DNA from: Thiothrix sp. UBA5583
GTDB lineage: Bacteria; Pseudomonadota; Gammaproteobacteria; Thiotrichales; Thiotrichaceae
Direction: 5' to 3'
NCBI GenBank assembly: GCA_002425225.1
Contig: DILV01000009.1
Location: 123,141 to 187,140, forward strand
Length of the DNA stretch: 64,000 bases
The first letter of the stretch is position 1, and every line of letters starts with the position of its first letter. The position numbers and the translations under genes are program-made. Shown one piece after another: positions 55,714-63,953 of this stretch. Below the pieces are notes generated by a model that saw nothing but the letters and a program-made list of their open reading frames with translations, had not been told where the DNA came from and made no database searches.

Positions 55714-56976
55714 TCATGCCGTTTGCGCAGCCCCCTGAACGACGGGGGTTGTTGCGTTTTGCTGGTTGACTTCGTACACCATGACAGCCAGTACAATATC
55801 CATAAACAGGTCGTTACTGAGGATTCCGGCATTGTGGAACAGGGAGTTCATGAACGAACCCAGCATGAAGGTTGCCCGATACCAGTTGCCATTCACCAGT
55901 CGGAACACGTAGTAGCCCAGCAGAATCAAGCCGATAAAGCCGTAGGTATGCACCAGATTCAGGATGGAGTTGTGTACCGGTACAATGTATTGTGCCTTTT
56001 CATACGGCTCGTAAGCGAACAGGTTGCGGTCGTTGACAAAATATTCTGTAGCATATTCCACCGTATCGAAATTGAAGCCGTAACCAAACGGTTGTTGCAG
56101 AAACAGCTCTGTACCGTATTTGTACAGGGTGGAACGACCAACGGCAGAGGCATCATCCAGACTGACCAGACGCGAATCCACATCTGCCCCATTATCACCA
56201 GAAAACAGCATGACAATCATGCCAGCCAGCAGCAACAGGATACCGGCGGGGATGACTTTGGTCGGGTATTGCCGCAGGTAAATGATGGCGGGCATGACCA
56301 GCGCAGCGCCCATCGCGGAACGGGTTTCCGATGCGAAAATGCCAGCAGCCAGTATCAGCAGGATGCCTGCGCCTAGCAACTGGGTGGGCTGGTCTTGCGG
56401 GCGGCGCAATACGGCATACAGGGTGAGAATCATGGCGCTCAGCAGCATGTAGGTTTGCGGGATGGCATACAGTGCCAGCCCCGGCGCACGCAGCAGCACT
56501 TCCGCAATCTGGATACGGCTTTCGTCACTCAGTTCCTTGTTCTGGATAGCTTGCAGGTTGGTGTGCCATTGCCAGGCAGCCGCCACATCAAGGGCTTGCA
56601 GGATGCCGATGATGGCGGAAGGCAAGGCAATACCGACGATTACCAGTATGAGGGTACGGATGCCGTATTGTTCCAGAATGAAATAGGCTGCCAGCACCAG
56701 CAGGTAGGATTGCAGCAGTTTCAGTTCACCGTTGAAAATGTTCACCAGCGTAACATCATGCAGGATCGAAACCACCAGCCCGACAATCGCCAGTAGCGCG
56801 TACACCAGATTGACCGGATGCAGGCGTGCCAGAATGGTATGGTCTTGCAGGAAAATCAGCCCACCCAGCAGCAAAATCAGGAACGAACGCATTGGCAAAC
56901 CTGCCAGATAGACGTTGTTCAGATAGGCCAGAAAAATGAAATGCAGGGCAAACAGCCCCAGAATAAGGATGCGCAT
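55714..56976 (-). CDS. O-antigen ligase/polymerase (Wzy/WaaL-like) membrane protein
   Basis: It polymerises or ligates polysaccharide repeat units at the periplasmic face. The 420 residues have about 10-12 membrane segments. A long periplasmic loop has SRLVSLDDASAVGRSTLYKYG and the conserved HNSILNLVHTYGFIGLILL with its histidine. This is the usual arrangement of Wzy_C/O-antigen ligase proteins. It converges with the GT4-Wzc gene and starts 2 bp after the stop of the next gene, with which it forms a pair. Confidence 0.82.
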   Translation of the reverse strand: MRILILGLFALHFIFLAYLNNVYLAGLPMRSFLILLLGGLIFLQDHTILARLHPVNLVYALLAIVGLVVSILHDVTLVNIFNGELKLLQSYLLVLAAYFILEQYGIRTLILVIVGIALPSAIIGILQALDVAAAWQWHTNLQAIQNKELSDESRIQIAEVLLRAPGLALYAIPQTYMLLSAMILTLYAVLRRPQDQPTQLLGAGILLILAAGIFASETRSAMGAALVMPAIIYLRQYPTKVIPAGILLLLAGMIVMLFSGDNGADVDSRLVSLDDASAVGRSTLYKYGTELFLQQPFGYGFNFDTVEYATEYFVNDRNLFAYEPYEKAQYIVPVHNSILNLVHTYGFIGLILLGYYVFRLVNGNWYRATFMLGSFMNSLFHNAGILSNDLFMDIVLAVMVYEVNQQNATTPVVQGAAQTA

Positions 56977-56978
56977 GA

Positions 56979-58334
56979 TTAGTTCCTTGGTGTTGTTTCA
57001 ATCATGTTGAGGTAGGCGCGAGAAGGTTCCGGCTCGGGGTCATAACCGCCCTGTGGTGTGGCATATACGTGGTAATCCGACACGAAAAAGGCATAGCGCC
57101 CGGACGCGGAACTGGCAGCGCGTGCCTCCCGTTTGTACATGGTGACTTCGCCCTCATGGGTCACGCCCCAGCGTTGCGCTGCCTGTTTGCTGCTAGCCTG
57201 TTTGGGGCCGCGCCCATGCCGGGAATTGCCGATGTAGCGCGGCTTTTCCTGTCCGCTGATGTCAACCTGCAAGAGGCTGCCATCCCGTGAGCGTGACAGC
57301 AGTACCCAACCCGGCATGGCAGGGATGCGGGCAACATGCCCGGAGGCATTGTCTTCGGCCCGTGGTTCCCGATCCGGGGTAGCGTTGCGGGGGAAAATGT
57401 GGCGTGACTCGGCATCTGCCAGCCGGATGGCGGACAAGCCACGCCAGTTGCCATAAACCAGCCAGCTTGCGCCTGTCGGATCGAGTACAAAATCGCTGTG
57501 TTTCACATCATCCAGCAACAGGCGTGGGTTGGCAGTGGCGTCTTGCTCAAAGGGCAAGACAAGGGTTTGTTCCGCTGGTTGGTATTGCGCCAGCACAATG
57601 TACTTGCCACTGGGGTCTGTACTTGCCCAGTCGAAATCCTCTTCCTGCTCGGCGACCTTGCGGCGTGGCAGGGCACGTTTGCCTATTGTTTCATAGGGCT
57701 GGAGGTAAATGCCGCTGTTGTCGCGTGCTGCACCTGTCAGTACCAGCCGTTGCCCGTCATCGGCAAAATTGCCTTCGCCAAAGCCAAAGGTCACATAGCT
57801 GAAATCAGGAAAGGTATCCCAGACTTCCGTGTGGGTCTGGTAGGTGTTGAAGTCGATGCTGGCACGGATCAGGCTGTTGCCCTGAGCAAACCAATAAACA
57901 TTGTCGGCTTGTTTGTCCCATAACAACTGGCGCTGCTGGATGTGGGCTTCCGGCGTGGCGCTGGGAACCCATGCCACCAGCCGTTTGTCTGCCAGTCGCC
58001 ACAAGGCCGCATAAGGCTTGCCTTGCCCACCGGCACTTAGCGCATGGGTTTCGCTGCGGTTGGAAGGTGGGGTGCGGCTGTAAAAATGCTGGGCATGTAA
58101 CAAGGTGATGGATTCATTGCCATCCGGGTGGGGCAGTTGCTGTCCCATTTCCCCGGCATCGCCTCCCAAACGCCACACCTTGAAACCTGTATCCGGGTCG
58201 AGCCGGGACGCAGCGAAAGCAGGGGCAGTCATCGGTGTGACAGTGTGTTCGGCGCTACAGGCAGGTTCCATGCCACCAGTCAGTATTAACAGGCCGATCA
58301 TGAGGAAAGTAACAACGTTTGCTTGGGTAGTCAT
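56979..58334 (-). CDS. Hypothetical secreted beta-propeller-like protein
   Basis: It has 451 residues with a signal peptide (cut near EPACSA). The mature part has repeated beta-sheet blades with aromatic and DPSG turns (DPDTGFKVWRLGG, DPSGKYIVLAQY, LDPTGASWLVYGNW, SASGRYAFFVSDYHV), as in WD40/oligogalacturonate-lyase-like propellers. No catalytic set was recognised. Being cotranscribed with the Wzy-like gene inside the polysaccharide locus suggests a role in polymer binding, cutting or export. It is divergent from the deacetylase gene. Confidence 0.65.
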   Translation of the reverse strand: MTTQANVVTFLMIGLLILTGGMEPACSAEHTVTPMTAPAFAASRLDPDTGFKVWRLGGDAGEMGQQLPHPDGNESITLLHAQHFYSRTPPSNRSETHALSAGGQGKPYAALWRLADKRLVAWVPSATPEAHIQQRQLLWDKQADNVYWFAQGNSLIRASIDFNTYQTHTEVWDTFPDFSYVTFGFGEGNFADDGQRLVLTGAARDNSGIYLQPYETIGKRALPRRKVAEQEEDFDWASTDPSGKYIVLAQYQPAEQTLVLPFEQDATANPRLLLDDVKHSDFVLDPTGASWLVYGNWRGLSAIRLADAESRHIFPRNATPDREPRAEDNASGHVARIPAMPGWVLLSRSRDGSLLQVDISGQEKPRYIGNSRHGRGPKQASSKQAAQRWGVTHEGEVTMYKREARAASSASGRYAFFVSDYHVYATPQGGYDPEPEPSRAYLNMIETTPRN

Positions 58335-58501
58335 TAGTATCAGAGTATGGAGTAATTTACTTTGTGCAAGTATCGGTGGCTTTGCTGGTTATCGCTACGC
58401 TTTTACGACAAGACGGCAGCTATCCTCGATTGTTGCGTTATGCGGATTTACTCCTGGCTTTAGGTGACGCTTTTATAACGACAATGGAAGGAATCTTGTT
58501 C

Positions 58502-60409
58502 ATGAAAAAATTTGTTTACCGATGGCTGTGCATTCTGGGGCTACTATTTCTATGGTCCGGCAATGTGCAGGCGGCTACCAATCAACCGGGTGTGGTGCTG
58601 AGTTTCGATGATGCTTTTGTCGACCAGTGGCACACGTTTTTTGCAGGGCGTACTGATGTCCGCGCCACATTCTTCGTCAGTCACTGGCATACCTTGTCGG
58701 CGGCACAAATCCAGAAACTGCGGGATTTGCAAACAGCCGGGCATGAAATCGGTTGCCATAGTTATGATCATGCCGGAGTCGGGGATACGCGCTACAACTT
58801 TGACCCGAACAAGGCCAATCTGTATGTGACGGAACAGGTGATTCCTGCCATTGCCAACATGAATGTATCCGGCTTTTCGCCGGTGAGTTTTTCCTACCCA
58901 TCCGGTGAACGCGATGCCAATTATGATGCCGCCATCAGACCTTACCTGCCTTACTTGCGCAGCACGTTTGCGGATAGCAGCAAGCAACTGGCGCAAATGG
59001 ATGACATCTACCACAACAGTGACAAGAACTATGGTTTCCTGTCAGGTGATGGCATGGATACCCTGTATAACAACGAATTGCCTGAAATTGAAGCAGCATT
59101 GACTCGGGCAAAGAATAACAATGAAATCATTACCCTGTATGCCCACCGCATCTTGCCGGATGGAGGGGAAGGCCATAATTACGGCATGTACGCCGCCAAG
59201 CTGAATGCGGTTATTGCTAAAGCGCAGCAACTGGGGCTGAAATTTTACACCTTTGCTGAAGCCTATCAGGTTGGCAACCAAGGCGGCGGTGGAGGTGGCG
59301 GCAATAACGCACAAATTACGCCATCGGTAGAAGGCAACCGGGTGCATCTCAACTGGAGCAACATGCCCGCCCACAACTTTGTGGGGGTAGGGTTCGCAGG
59401 GCAAACCGACTGGTTATACGGCGGGGATACCAATGGGGCAGCGTCGGGCAAGATCGGGGTGACGGTTGCAGCACCGGTTGCCGACCAACAATACGTGGCA
59501 CATTTTTATCTTAGCGGTAGTGTGGTGGCAACTTCTCCACCTTTTGTGTTTACGGGTGTTGCCACGGTGGCAACACCCACCAATCTGCTGGCTACCAGCT
59601 CCGCCAGTGGTACGGTCAATCTGGGCTGGGTTGATGCCAGCAATAATGAAACCGGCTTCCGGGTTGAGCGTTGTCTGGGTGAGACTTGCGATAATTTTTC
59701 CCAGATTGGTACAGCCACAACCAATGCAACGTCCTTTGCGGATAGCGGTCTCAGTGCCGGTACTTACCGCTACCGGGTGCAGGCTTACAATACCAGTGCA
59801 GCTTCAGGGTACTCCGGGATTGCCAGCGTGGTAGTTTCCGGCAGTGGCGGCGGTGGTGGCGGTTCAGGCCAAATTATTACAGCGGTGGAAGGTAACAGGG
59901 TACACCTGACCTGGAGCAACATGCCTGCACATAACTTTGTAGGGGTAGCACTGGTAGGACAAACCAACTGGTTATACGGGGGTGATACCAACGGGGCGGT
60001 ATCTGGCAAGATCGGGGTGACAGTTTCAGCGCCAGTGGCAAACCAGCAATACGTAGCGCATTTTTATTTGAATGGTAATGTGGTGTCCACGTCTGCACCG
60101 TTTACCTTTACCGTAACAACATCACTGGCAGCACCCAGCAACCTTGTGGCAACAGCTTTGTCCCGCACCCAGGTACGCTTGAACTGGGCAGACAACAGCA
60201 ACAATGAGTCAGGTTTCAGGATTGAACGTTGCCAGGGCGCAACGTGTGAGAATTTTCAGGTGGTCAAGACGGCGGGGGCAAATGTTGTCAGTTTTACCAA
60301 TGGTAGTTTGACGAGGAATACCACCTATCGCTACCGGATACGTGCTTATGGGTCGGGTGGTGTTGTTTCAGCGTATACCAGCATCGTGACAGTGAAAACA
60401 TTGGCCTGA
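58502..60409 (+). CDS. Secreted polysaccharide deacetylase-like protein with duplicated beta modules
   Basis: From ATG 58502 (AAGGAA site upstream) it has 635 residues with a signal peptide (cut near GNVQA). A NodB-type deacetylase domain of about 25-255 has LSFDDAF, the metal block GHEIGCHSYDH and SYPSGERD. Two copies of a 165-190-residue unit follow. Each has a beta module (VEGNRVHLNWSNMPAHNFVG and close copy) and a fibronectin III domain (ERCLGETCDNF, ERCQGATCENF), joined by Gly-rich linkers. It likely deacetylates the exported polymer outside the cell. In-frame codons upstream to 58364 do not form a signal peptide. Confidence 0.85.
   Translation: MKKFVYRWLCILGLLFLWSGNVQAATNQPGVVLSFDDAFVDQWHTFFAGRTDVRATFFVSHWHTLSAAQIQKLRDLQTAGHEIGCHSYDHAGVGDTRYNFDPNKANLYVTEQVIPAIANMNVSGFSPVSFSYPSGERDANYDAAIRPYLPYLRSTFADSSKQLAQMDDIYHNSDKNYGFLSGDGMDTLYNNELPEIEAALTRAKNNNEIITLYAHRILPDGGEGHNYGMYAAKLNAVIAKAQQLGLKFYTFAEAYQVGNQGGGGGGGNNAQITPSVEGNRVHLNWSNMPAHNFVGVGFAGQTDWLYGGDTNGAASGKIGVTVAAPVADQQYVAHFYLSGSVVATSPPFVFTGVATVATPTNLLATSSASGTVNLGWVDASNNETGFRVERCLGETCDNFSQIGTATTNATSFADSGLSAGTYRYRVQAYNTSAASGYSGIASVVVSGSGGGGGGSGQIITAVEGNRVHLTWSNMPAHNFVGVALVGQTNWLYGGDTNGAVSGKIGVTVSAPVANQQYVAHFYLNGNVVSTSAPFTFTVTTSLAAPSNLVATALSRTQVRLNWADNSNNESGFRIERCQGATCENFQVVKTAGANVVSFTNGSLTRNTTYRYRIRAYGSGGVVSAYTSIVTVKTLA
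59313..60405 (+). repeat. Internal tandem duplication in the deacetylase gene
   Basis: The unit beginning at 59313 recurs at 59871, a shift of 558 bp or 186 codons. The beta modules (59313-59552 and 59871-60111) are nearly identical at protein level, while the fibronectin parts have diverged more. Confidence 0.85.
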
Positions 60410-60598
60410 TCAGGCTGCGGCTCGCTGCTCAAGGCAGGAGCCGGAGGCTCCTGTCTTGTTGACCAGCTTGCGTAACTGGCGCTTGTCTTCCTGCCGTTTG
60501 GCCGAGTTGCTTTTCTCGTGCACCCCACCCCGGTGAATGAACAGGTGATGGGCGACCGGATTGCGTTTGCGGCCAGGCCGCTGCTTTTTATTTGCCAT
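60410..60598 (-). CDS. Small basic hypothetical protein, 62 residues
   Basis: ATG 60598 overlaps the end of the preceding gene by 11 bp. The product (MANKKQRPGRKRNPVAHHLF...) is rich in Lys, Arg and His, suggesting RNA or nucleic-acid binding. No family was recognised. Its 3' part reads through the hairpin at 60435-60453. As third gene after rtcB it may belong to that operon. A longer open frame upstream is a shadow of the preceding gene. Confidence 0.55.
   Translation of the reverse strand: MANKKQRPGRKRNPVAHHLFIHRGGVHEKSNSAKRQEDKRQLRKLVNKTGASGSCLEQRAAA
60435..60453 (+). terminator. Hairpin terminator after the deacetylase gene
   Basis: CAGGAGCC and GGCTCCTG form an 8-bp stem around GGA, followed by TCTTGTT, 26 nt after the stop. 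It also lies inside the 3' end of the small minus-strand gene. Confidence 0.65.
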
Positions 60599-61526
60599 GA
60601 GGTGTCTCCTGTGTTGGCAGTTTGAACCATTGTGCCTTACCGTGCTGTTGCAGGTAATGCACGTAGCGGACTTGCTTGAGGAAGTCCGGTGCTTCGCTGG
60701 TTTTGGCGAAGCAAAAGCGTTTCGGCAGCTCGGTGTACAGGTAGCGTGGCGGCTTGCCATAGTGGTAGTAACGCTCAATCCCCTTCAGCCGGTTGCCGGT
60801 ATCGAAACTGTGATAGAACACCTCGCGGATACCCAGATCGCGGCGGATCAGGCACAAGGCTGCCGTCAGGATAGCCTCATCCCATACTTGCGCGTAGGGG
60901 CGAAACAGCTCGCGGTACTTGCGCATGTTGTCCGCACCGTACTGCCAATCCTGTTCGCGATCCGCCACGTTTTTCACCCAGTCGGACTGAAGCTCTTCGA
61001 TCAACGCCTGATTGGAGGTGAAATCGAGGTCGATCCGCGCCCACGCCAGCGTTTCCAGCTCACCGTCCAGCCGCACCGGATGACCGTGGTAGGAAAACGG
61101 CGCGTTGTGTTCCGTCCTGATCAATTCCTTGAAATGTTTCTGGTGGTCGCTGGCAAAGTTCAGTTGCAGCACCAACTCGTAGCCAGTACGCACCGTCTGT
61201 TTCCAGTGACGTTCCGCTTTGTCATCCGTGCCCCATTCATCCAGTGTGAGGATGAAATTGAGCGGGGTGTGCTCGCGGTATTTCGCCAACACGCTTTCCA
61301 GATGCCAGTGTTCCAGTTGACCGTTGCCTGCCAGCGCCAGTGCCTGCATCACCATCGGCTTGTTCAGCAGTTTGGCGAAAGGGGAGCGACGTAACGCACC
61401 GATCCCCATGCCATCGCCGATGTAGTCCTTGAGCAACTGGATGGCGTAGCTGTCGGGGGCGTAACGGAACACCTTGCGCTTGCCCTCCAGACAGGCACGG
61501 ATCAGTTCAACTTGTGTTTTTTCCAT
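60588..61526 (-). CDS. Hypothetical protein with an EELQSDW motif, downstream of rtcB
   Basis: From ATG 61526 (AAGGAG 7 nt upstream) it has 312 residues. No family was assigned. Residues 164-183 (ARIDLDF...EELQSDW), a helix (ILTAALCLIRRDLG) and a strand plus glycine (EVFYHSFDTG) follow in order. They resemble the EIQSDW region seen in large phage-associated polyvalent proteins. The C-terminal part is rich in Tyr, Arg and Lys. It is 157 bp after rtcB, across a GC-rich repeat, and may be a partner in RNA repair; this is an inference from position only. Confidence 0.7.
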   Translation of the reverse strand: MEKTQVELIRACLEGKRKVFRYAPDSYAIQLLKDYIGDGMGIGALRRSPFAKLLNKPMVMQALALAGNGQLEHWHLESVLAKYREHTPLNFILTLDEWGTDDKAERHWKQTVRTGYELVLQLNFASDHQKHFKELIRTEHNAPFSYHGHPVRLDGELETLAWARIDLDFTSNQALIEELQSDWVKNVADREQDWQYGADNMRKYRELFRPYAQVWDEAILTAALCLIRRDLGIREVFYHSFDTGNRLKGIERYYHYGKPPRYLYTELPKRFCFAKTSEAPDFLKQVRYVHYLQQHGKAQWFKLPTQETPHGK

Positions 61527-61566
61527 GGTTGGCTCCTTGGGTTTCCCTGCTTCCCTCCGTACTTTA

Positions 61567-61674
61567 CCCCCCTTCCTAACCTTCCCCCGCAAGGGGGGAA
61601 GGGACAAGAAGTGCTTCCCTCCGATCTCCTTACTCCCTGCCCCCCTTGTGGGGGAAGGGCCGGGGATGGGGGGT
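61567..61674. repeat. GC-rich inverted repeat (variant b), rtcB downstream region
   Basis: The block has CCTTCCCCCGCAAGGGGGGAAGGG and a second arm CCCCCCTTGTGGGGGAAGGG, giving two hairpin units of the same general plan as the repeats at 2482 and 11792 but a different sequence. A related copy is cut by the window end at 63954. Confidence 0.8.
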
Positions 61675-61683
61675 AGAAAGGGT

Positions 61684-62886
61684 TTACCCTTTCACACAAA
61701 CAACCTGCCTCAACGTATGTACGACCTCCACAAGGTCGGTCTGGTTCTGCATCACCACGTCGATGTCCTTGTACGCGCCGGGAATTTCATCCACCACACC
61801 CTTGTCCTTGCGGCATTCGATGCCTGCGGTCTGGGCTTCCAGGTCGCGGGTGTTGAAGCGCCGTTTGGCCTCGCTGCGGCTCATGCGGCGGCCTGCGCCG
61901 TGCGAGCAGGAGCAGAACGATTGCGCATTCCCCAGCCCGCGCACGATGTAGGATTTCGCGCCCATGCTGCCGGGAATGATGCCGAGCTGACCTTGCTGCG
62001 CACTGATCGCGCCCTTGCGGGTGACGTACACCTCCGCGCCGAAATGCGTTTCCTGCTGCACGTAGTTGTGGTGGCAGTTGATCGCTTCGCGCGTGGTGGT
62101 GAAGGTCGGCAGGTGCTTGCAGGTTTGCAGCGCAGCCAGCACCAGCCGCATCATTTCGCGGCGGTTGGTCATGGCGTAATCCTGCGCCCAGCCGACCGCT
62201 TGCACGTAGTCATCGAAATGCTGCGTGCCTTCGGTGAACCAGGCCAGATCCTTGTCCGGTAGCTGGCCGAGTTCGCGCCCGACATCCTTTTTGGCCTTTT
62301 CGATGAAATAGCGCCCGATGGCATTGCCGATGCCGCGACTGCCGGAGTGCAGCATTACCCACACGTCGTCGCTTTCGTCGATGCACAGCTCGATGAAGTG
62401 GTTGCCGCTGCCCAGCGTACCGAGCTGCTTGCCCCAGGTACGGTGGAAGTTTTTCACCATCTTGATCAGGCCGGGGTGCTTGTCGGTGATCGCGTCCAGA
62501 TGCTTTTCCATGTTTTTCAGGGTCGCGCCCTGCGTGGATGGCTTCTGGTGTTCGTCGAAACCCACCGGCACGCGCTGCTCGATCGCGCTGCGGATGGCGT
62601 ACAGGTTGTCCGGCAAATCGCGGGCTGTGAGCGACAGGCGCACGGCGTTCATGCCGCAGCCAATATCCACCCCGACCGCAGCCGGGATGATGGCTCCACG
62701 GGTGGGGATCACCGACCCCACGGTTGCGCCTATGCCTGCGTGCACGTCGGGCATCGCGGCAATGTGGCTGTGAATAAAGGGCAGTTGCGACAGGTTCCCC
62801 AGTTGCGTGAGGGAGGCGCTGTCGACGTCGGCGGTAAAAATTTTCACCGGAACCTTGCCCTTGTTGAGCATAAAACTGATAGGCAT
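61684..62886 (-). CDS. rtcB: RNA-splicing ligase RtcB
   Basis: It joins 2',3'-cyclic phosphate or 3'-phosphate RNA ends to 5'-OH ends using GTP and manganese, in RNA repair. From ATG 62886 it has 400 residues, close to E. coli RtcB (408). Metal and GTP residues are in MPDVHAGIG, GVDIGCGMNAVRL, LGSGNHFIE, HSGSRGIG and the guanylylated histidine in CSCSHGAGRRMSR. It ends in the usual LRQVVCVKG. The ATG stands directly after the T-run of a terminator hairpin and has no good ribosome site. Longer in-frame starts up to 63096 would read through that leader. Confidence 0.95.
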   Translation of the reverse strand: MPISFMLNKGKVPVKIFTADVDSASLTQLGNLSQLPFIHSHIAAMPDVHAGIGATVGSVIPTRGAIIPAAVGVDIGCGMNAVRLSLTARDLPDNLYAIRSAIEQRVPVGFDEHQKPSTQGATLKNMEKHLDAITDKHPGLIKMVKNFHRTWGKQLGTLGSGNHFIELCIDESDDVWVMLHSGSRGIGNAIGRYFIEKAKKDVGRELGQLPDKDLAWFTEGTQHFDDYVQAVGWAQDYAMTNRREMMRLVLAALQTCKHLPTFTTTREAINCHHNYVQQETHFGAEVYVTRKGAISAQQGQLGIIPGSMGAKSYIVRGLGNAQSFCSCSHGAGRRMSRSEAKRRFNTRDLEAQTAGIECRKDKGVVDEIPGAYKDIDVVMQNQTDLVEVVHTLRQVVCVKG

Positions 62887-62905
62887 AAAAAAAACCCGAA
62901 GGTTT
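62887..62905 (-). terminator. Intrinsic terminator directly before rtcB
   Basis: On the minus strand AAACC-TTCG-GGTTT forms a 5-bp stem with a stable UUCG tetraloop, followed by eight T. It ends one base before the rtcB ATG. Confidence 0.75.
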
Positions 62906-63002
62906 GAGCCATCCGGGGTTTTCAGGCGGCGCATGGGCGCTGCTGATTGGTTTTTGCACCGGATGACTGGGTTTGCAGTCTCCCGGCGTTGTGCGGGAGA
63001 CA

Positions 63003-63038
63003 CTAGTTGGTTTGTTTTCTCCAATTTATGTTTGGCAT
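63003..63038 (-). CDS. Candidate leader peptide of 11 residues
   Basis: ATG 63038 has GGAG 9 nt upstream and encodes MPNINWRKQTN, ending at TAG just before the first leader hairpin. Its position is typical of leader peptides that couple translation to attenuation. There is no run of one amino acid to name a signal. Confidence 0.4.
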   Translation of the reverse strand: MPNINWRKQTN

Positions 63039-63078
63039 GTTGTGTGTCTCCGTGGAATGAGGTTGATAATGGGGTAAA

Positions 63079-63106
63079 AGTGTAGTGAAAATACAACAGA
63101 TGTCAA
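63079..63106 (-). promoter_or_regulatory. Sigma-70 promoter of rtcB
   Basis: On the minus strand TTGACA (63101-63106), a 16-bp spacer and TACACT (63079-63084). It lies just downstream of the beta-barrel gene stop at 63116, so rtcB has its own promoter. In E. coli rtcBA is instead driven by sigma-54 and RtcR. Confidence 0.75.
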
Positions 63107-63115
63107 TAGTGGATT

Positions 63116-63859
63116 TTAGCGTATGCCATTACTACCGCCATTATCCGTTGTAACAGGCGCAGGAACATTCGCTTCCAACCCCATCACTGCATCAAACAAC
63201 GGATTCTGCGGGTCATCCTGCCGGTGGCGCTGCTTGAGCGATTTGTTGCCGCCGAAGTAGTACGTCAGCCCGCCCATGACATGATCGTAGCCATTGTCGC
63301 CGCTGGCGGCATCCGCAAACAGCGCCAGCCCCTTGAGCGGGGTCTGGTATTCCACGCCGAGGTGCTGTTTGTTGAAGCTGTCGGCCTTGCTTGCGCCGAC
63401 ATTCAGGGCGAGGTTGTCGTTGGCGTACCAGGTGAGGTCGAGGCTGCCGTATTCCGCCTTCGGCACGTCGCCGCGCTGCTGGCCGATCTCGCCCGCCACG
63501 GTGAGGTTGGGCAGGTAGACTTCGCCTTCCACCCCGACCCGGTTCATCTGGTTGCCGCCGGTTTTGACCTGTGAGCCGGTTAAGCCCGCCATCCCCCGGT
63601 CGGAGTCGCGCCAGAAGGCGTGCAGGCCATAGCCGCTGGCGTTGGTGGAATTGATGTCGGCGCTGAGCGCGTCGAGCTGTACGCCGTAGCGGCTGCCGAG
63701 TGGGGCGGTGAGGCTGCCCATGATGGCGGATGCGTCGTTGCTGTTGACCTTGCCGCCCATGGCTTCCAGCTTGCCGTTGAGGGAGGATACGGCGTCGCCT
63801 GCGAAGGCGGGGGTGCAGGCGGTGGCGATGCATAATGCGAGCAGGGGTTTGGAAGTCAT
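63116..63859 (-). CDS. Hypothetical outer-membrane beta-barrel-like protein
   Basis: From ATG 63859 (GAGG upstream) it has 247 residues with a signal peptide (cut near TPAFA). The mature protein has alternating strands with Gly/Asn turns and aromatic belts (GYGLHAFWRD, NRVGVEGEVYLPNL, YGSLDLTWYANDNLALNVGA, DHVMGGLTYYFGG), as in small porin-like barrels. The tail after YYFGG is polar and probably disordered. No family was assigned. A TTG five codons earlier is possible. It is upstream of the rtcB promoter on the same strand. Confidence 0.7.
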   Translation of the reverse strand: MTSKPLLALCIATACTPAFAGDAVSSLNGKLEAMGGKVNSNDASAIMGSLTAPLGSRYGVQLDALSADINSTNASGYGLHAFWRDSDRGMAGLTGSQVKTGGNQMNRVGVEGEVYLPNLTVAGEIGQQRGDVPKAEYGSLDLTWYANDNLALNVGASKADSFNKQHLGVEYQTPLKGLALFADAASGDNGYDHVMGGLTYYFGGNKSLKQRHRQDDPQNPLFDAVMGLEANVPAPVTTDNGGSNGIR

Positions 63860-63953
63860 GGAGTGCCTCGTCAAAGTGGGAAATAAAATGGGCTGATTGG
63901 ATATTAGGGGAGGGATGTGTGGTGGTCAAGGGTTGGGCGGCTGTCGCCGCTTT

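Larger units (their letters stand above)
62887..63072 (-). promoter_or_regulatory. Structured leader of rtcB, candidate transcription attenuator
   Basis: The leader starts about 7 nt after the -10 box and is about 185 nt long. In order it has a short ORF (63038-63003), a strong hairpin (GTCTCCCG/CGGGAGAC, plus 62978-63001) and a possible antiterminator. The last would pair plus 62959-62965 with 62910-62916 (7 bp), and 62969-62974 with 62892-62897 (6 bp). The second pairing uses the 3' arm of the terminator, so the two structures exclude each other. The effector is unknown. Known rtcB operons can carry structured RNAs such as YrlA; similarity was not established here. Confidence 0.6.

Noticed and set aside
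60599..60778. Longer version of the small basic minus-strand gene
   Set aside because: The extra residues are an alternate frame of the 312-residue gene and look like a random Ser/Thr-rich read.
62887..63096. N-terminal extension of RtcB through the leader
   Set aside because: It would translate hairpins, the terminator and the promoter edge, and RtcB proteins start near the 62886 ATG. The open frame is probably chance.
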